A DNA stretch of 6,280 bases, taken from an archaeon. GTDB taxonomy: Archaea; Aenigmatarchaeota; Aenigmatarchaeia; GW2011-AR5; GCA-2688965. Made by a program: the position numbers and the translations under genes. Below are positions 4,235-6,280 of this stretch, piece by piece; positions within the stretch are counted from its first letter, which is position 1; the number at the start of each line of letters is the position of its first letter. The notes below the pieces were generated by a model that ran no database searches, had not been told where the DNA came from, and saw only the letters and a program-made list of their open reading frames with translations. The stretch lies in contig NZEE01000083.1 of NCBI GenBank assembly GCA_002688965.1, positions 1 to 6,280 on the forward strand. Reading direction: 5' to 3'.

Positions 4235-4936
4235 ATGAGTAGAAATAAAACATTGTTAGGCAGAAGCGCGATAGGATCTCCTACATTGGTACAATCACAA
4301 ACTCGACATGGGCAAAGGGGAAGTCGTAGAGAACAATACCAGTATATAAAATGTCCTACGGGATATCAATGGAATGGAAATAAATGTGTGCAACAGCTTG
4401 GTGATCATCTTAAAGTTGTTCCGAAAAATCTGCAGACTCGAAGTGATATCGACCCCTATTCAGGCATTCAATTAATGACAGATGAATTTAATCCTGGTGT
4501 CGCTACTGGGAATGGATTTCATGTAATTGATGTCGACGCAAATAGACTTCTAGTAGGTGGTGATAAAGACTTATGGATATTGAATATAGATTCAGGGGAG
4601 TGGAATAAAATATATGACCAATCAGAAGAATGGTTAGGTACACCCTGGCAATGGGAAATGGCAGGGGATTGGATTATATGGTTATCTAAACATGATATTA
4701 ATGATCCCGGAGGGCAGGAATGGGATTTCGAAAATATGGGAAAGATATTTGTAAAAAATATTGTCACCGGCATAGCCACAGAAATTTTTAATTTACAAGA
4801 TTTATGCGATACAAATTATAACAACTGTTCAGTGATGACTCGACCAAATATGTTAAGTATATCAGAATTAGGATATGCCGCTATTTCAATCAAAAAGTAT
4901 TGTGAATACGATCCACCTAATTCAGATTGCCAATAG
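4235..4936 (+). CDS. Beta-propeller-like Cys-bracketed protein, N-terminal part up to in-frame amber
   Basis: This 233-residue frame is the first part of a 510-codon frame that continues unbroken after TAG 4934-4936. The basic N-terminus (about 1-38, no signal peptide) precedes a cysteine motif CPTGYQWNGNKCV (40-52). From about residue 93 come repeating beta-strand patterns: DANRLLVGGDKDLWILNIDSG, AGDWIIWLSKHD, GKIFVKNIVTG. They resemble TolB-like propeller blades, each a 'gd.ivW' strand followed by an 'i.v.di.tg' strand. The amber falls between the paired strands of one blade (YAAISIKK ... AEVILFDL), so the short product alone should not fold as a closed propeller. No Shine-Dalgarno precedes ATG 4235, and the next in-frame Met is far inside. 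A virion or secreted binding function is inferred from the propeller and cysteines; no specific family recognised. Confidence 0.7.
   Translation: MSRNKTLLGRSAIGSPTLVQSQTRHGQRGSRREQYQYIKCPTGYQWNGNKCVQQLGDHLKVVPKNLQTRSDIDPYSGIQLMTDEFNPGVATGNGFHVIDVDANRLLVGGDKDLWILNIDSGEWNKIYDQSEEWLGTPWQWEMAGDWIIWLSKHDINDPGGQEWDFENMGKIFVKNIVTGIATEIFNLQDLCDTNYNNCSVMTRPNMLSISELGYAAISIKKYCEYDPPNSDCQ
4934..4936 (+). other. In-frame amber codon inside the propeller gene
   Basis: The reading is ...TCA GAT TGC CAA TAG CCA AAT TGT GCA..., i.e. SDCQ-stop-PNCAEVILFDL. The frame stays open and protein-like for 276 more codons. It could be a recent nonsense mutation, a programmed or suppressed amber, a recoded TAG, or a sequencing error. 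The same gene also ends in TAG (5765-5767); all other genes with a visible end here use TAA or TGA. Confidence 0.85.
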
Positions 4937-5044
4937 CCAAATTGTGCAGAAGTTATATTATTTGATTTAAATCAACAGACTCAAGAAATAATCCAGGATG
5001 GTATAGATTGCGGTAGTGAAACGTGGGGAGGTCCGGACGTTTAT

Positions 5045-5767
5045 ATGAAAGGTGATAAAATAATCATGGGAAACCATGATGGTTATCCGGAGGTATTGTA
5101 TTTTTACGATATATCATTATCAGAAATAACAAATATAGTTGATGTTAGTTCATTGTGTTCAGGATGCGGTACTTTTTTTAAATTATTTGATTATGATTTT
5201 GAAACAAATAGGATGTTATTTAGAAATTATTTATATGAAGATGCACTATATAGAGTGTATGATTTTAACACTAATCAAATCATAGTAGAAATAGGTGCTC
5301 AAGAAATTTCTGAAGGTGGTGGTCGTACATTTCATGGTAATGATGACCAATATGAAAAAATTAATACAAACAACGATCGAGACAATTGGATTATATGGAT
5401 GTGGGGCGGAACACACGGAAATAGCCTTTTGGGAAGACTCGGGAGAATACAAGGAGATCTTGTCTATATAGGACAAAGAATGTATGACAATTGGACCGTA
5501 TTCACTGGGCTGATAGTTCAGTATGATATCGCGACAGAACAATTACAGGTTATAAATAGTTATTACGAAGATGCGATGGGTGAAGCACGTGATTGGAACG
5601 TAGAAGGCGATTTATGTTGTTGGGTTGAGCGGACTGAAGTTGAAAATATTTATTGCTTCCGACCTACTGCTCCATTCGAAGGTCCATGTCCAGAACATAT
5701 TGTATGCCCGTCTGGACAGCAATGGGATGAATTGACATGTAGTTGTGTTGATATGTTTGGAGTATAG
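5045..5767 (+). CDS. Beta-propeller-like protein, C-terminal part after the amber codon
   Basis: The first ATG after the amber gives 240 residues, but the coding pattern is already present from 4937 (PNCAEVILFDLNQQTQEI), so this is the rest of the 4235 gene and not an independent gene. The only ribosome-site candidate, GGGGAGG at 5025-5031, is 13 bp from ATG 5045, which is long. Further blade-like segments follow: KGDKIIMGNHDG...VLYFYDIS, NRMLFRNY...YRVYDFNTNQI, DRDNWIIWMWGG, QGDLVYIGQ...LIVQYDIATEQL, EGDLCCWVERTEVENIYCF. The end carries a second cysteine motif, CPSGQQWDELTCSCV (491-505 of the full frame), mirroring CPTGYQWNGNKCV near the N-terminus. Such bracketing suggests disulfides or a duplicated attachment module at both ends. 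Stop TAG 5765-5767. Confidence 0.65.
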   Translation: MKGDKIIMGNHDGYPEVLYFYDISLSEITNIVDVSSLCSGCGTFFKLFDYDFETNRMLFRNYLYEDALYRVYDFNTNQIIVEIGAQEISEGGGRTFHGNDDQYEKINTNNDRDNWIIWMWGGTHGNSLLGRLGRIQGDLVYIGQRMYDNWTVFTGLIVQYDIATEQLQVINSYYEDAMGEARDWNVEGDLCCWVERTEVENIYCFRPTAPFEGPCPEHIVCPSGQQWDELTCSCVDMFGV

Positions 5768-5795
5768 AAGCATATAATTATAATCCAAATGCTAT

Positions 5796-5835
5796 ATTAG
5801 TAATTATACTAATCAAAGGTGTGATTAGCAACACC
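5796..5835 (+). terminator. Two small adjacent hairpins after the propeller gene
   Basis: ATTAGTA (5796-5802) pairs with TACTAAT (5807-5813) over 7 bp with a 4-nt loop, and GGTGT (5818-5822) pairs with ACACC (5831-5835). The second could instead be disrupted by TAATCA (5811-5816) pairing with TGATTA (5822-5827). AATAAATTTT follows. A weak terminator or mRNA end is plausible in this 144-nt intergenic stretch; the stems are short and mostly A+T. Confidence 0.35.
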
Positions 5836-5880
5836 AATAAATTTTGTATATAGATATATAATCAACTTATGTATTAACAA

Positions 5881-5892
5881 TATATTTATATA
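5881..5892 (+). promoter_or_regulatory. TATAYTTATA element upstream of the H-NOX-like gene
   Basis: TATATTTATATA lies 19 bp before ATG 5912, with AGGAG (5900-5904) between. Here the geometry suits a single-element promoter giving a very short leader. It is the best placed of the three similar elements (also 2766 and 4222). Confidence 0.35.
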
Positions 5893-5911
5893 TGACAACA
5901 GGAGATAAGAA

Positions 5912-6244
5912 ATGTACGGTATGATAAATAAAGCTATTAGGACATTAGTAATCAGAGAAGCTGGTGAGGATGTTTGGAATACGGTTTTAGAAACTTCTGG
6001 TATAGACGAAGATGTTTATGAGGATTTAGAAACACACGATGACTCTATAACATTTACATTAGTAGGAGCTGTTTCAGAAACATTAGATTTACCACCAGGT
6101 GATGTACTTGAGATGTTTGGTGTCTATTGGTCTACTGATGTTGCACCTAAAGCGTATGGTGAATACTTTGGTAGATATATAAAATTTTGGGATAACCCAG
6201 CATATGATTTTAAATTAGGTTTAAACTATCAATTCAAATGGTAA
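5912..6244 (+). CDS. H-NOX/HNOB-like short protein lacking the heme-ligand histidine
   Basis: A 110-aa protein; ATG 5912 follows AGGAG (5900-5904) by 7 bp, TAA 6242-6244. Residues 1-83 read as the N-terminal half of an H-NOX (heme nitric oxide/oxygen binding) domain: MYGMINKAIRTLVI, a Trp at 22, HDDSITFTLVGAVSETL (42-58), PPGDVLEMFGVYW (61-73), then AYG (81-83), closely paralleling soluble guanylate cyclase beta and bacterial H-NOX. Full H-NOX domains are about 180-190 aa, with a proximal heme histidine near residue 100-105 and a later YxSxR motif binding the propionates. Here the chain ends soon after YG in FWDNPAYDFKLGLNYQFKW, with no histidine after H42 and no YxSxR. Neither other frame restores them. 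So it is either a degenerate, heme-free derivative or a short family acting by protein contact. Gas sensing should not be assumed. The next gene starts 15 bp downstream, suggesting an operon. Confidence 0.8.
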   Translation: MYGMINKAIRTLVIREAGEDVWNTVLETSGIDEDVYEDLETHDDSITFTLVGAVSETLDLPPGDVLEMFGVYWSTDVAPKAYGEYFGRYIKFWDNPAYDFKLGLNYQFKW

Positions 6245-6259
6245 AACCGGAGAATATAA

Positions 6260-6280
6260 ATGGAAGAGGTTCAGCAATTA
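6260..6280 (+). CDS. Start of a downstream gene (cut by window end)
   Basis: ATG 6260 opens MEEVQQL before the window ends. GGAG at 6249-6252 sits 7 bp upstream, a good ribosome site, and the gap from the H-NOX-like stop is only 15 bp. Bacterial H-NOX genes are usually next to a signalling partner (histidine kinase or diguanylate cyclase), so the identity of this gene would be informative; seven residues do not show it. Confidence 0.5.

Noticed and set aside
6150..6244. Frameshift hiding the rest of an H-NOX domain
   Set aside because: Both alternative frames over this stretch hit stops quickly and do not encode an NLxxLH segment, and a new gene with a good ribosome site starts at 6260; the short C-terminus appears real.
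6200..6244. C-terminal FKLGLNYQFKW as an outer-membrane beta-barrel signature
   Set aside because: The aromatic ending resembles barrel C-termini, but the protein is short, lacks a signal peptide and is otherwise H-NOX-like and helical; probably coincidence.

Overview
The window looks like part of the genome of a tailed bacteriophage, most likely a marine T4-like myovirus. The A+T-rich strand carries tightly packed genes, all on the + strand, with overlapping ends (11 nt at 173-183, ATGA at 3839-3842, TAATG at 2812-2816). It combines bacterial-type promoters and Shine-Dalgarno sites with one perfect T4-type late promoter octamer (833-840). The anchor gene encodes the CobS-like AAA+ ATPase typical of T4-like cyanophages and related marine myoviruses. 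The host cannot be named from the sequence. No replication, terminase, capsid or tail gene that could settle the lineage is present.

Layout. 1-769: the end of an unrecognised gene, a small overlapping gene, then a phage-type small protein (440-769) with its own sigma70-like promoter. 770-1228: a 459-nt gene-free stretch holding a late promoter match and a run of five inverted repeats. It ends in a terminator-like hairpin, followed by a second copy of the extended -35 element that now drives cobS. 1229-2434: cobS-like ATPase. 2435-2813: a second gene-free stretch, with a G:U-rich hairpin just after cobS, a tandem 28-bp repeat, and a cluster of GATCT words. 2814-4139: an adhesin-like or virion-surface-like protein built of two GWN...GYWVK repeats and a YGDDP domain, bounded by a perfect 21-bp direct repeat, followed by one or two small aromatic-rich ORFs. 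4235-5767: one beta-propeller-like reading frame broken by a single in-frame amber codon at 4934-4936. 5912-6244: a short protein with a clear H-NOX/HNOB N-terminal half but no proximal histidine. 6260-6280: the first seven codons of another gene.

Functional reading. The left part looks like phage accessory or metabolic genes under host-type promoters. The right part looks like surface or adhesion proteins, plus a possible gas-sensing-derived protein, under A+T-rich TATAYTTATA-type elements. The observations I rate highest are the hairpin-dense RNA candidate (its last loop can pair with the cobS ribosome binding site), the amber codon inside the propeller gene, the 21-bp repeats that make the adhesin gene look like a removable cassette, and the H-NOX-like protein that has lost its heme ligand.
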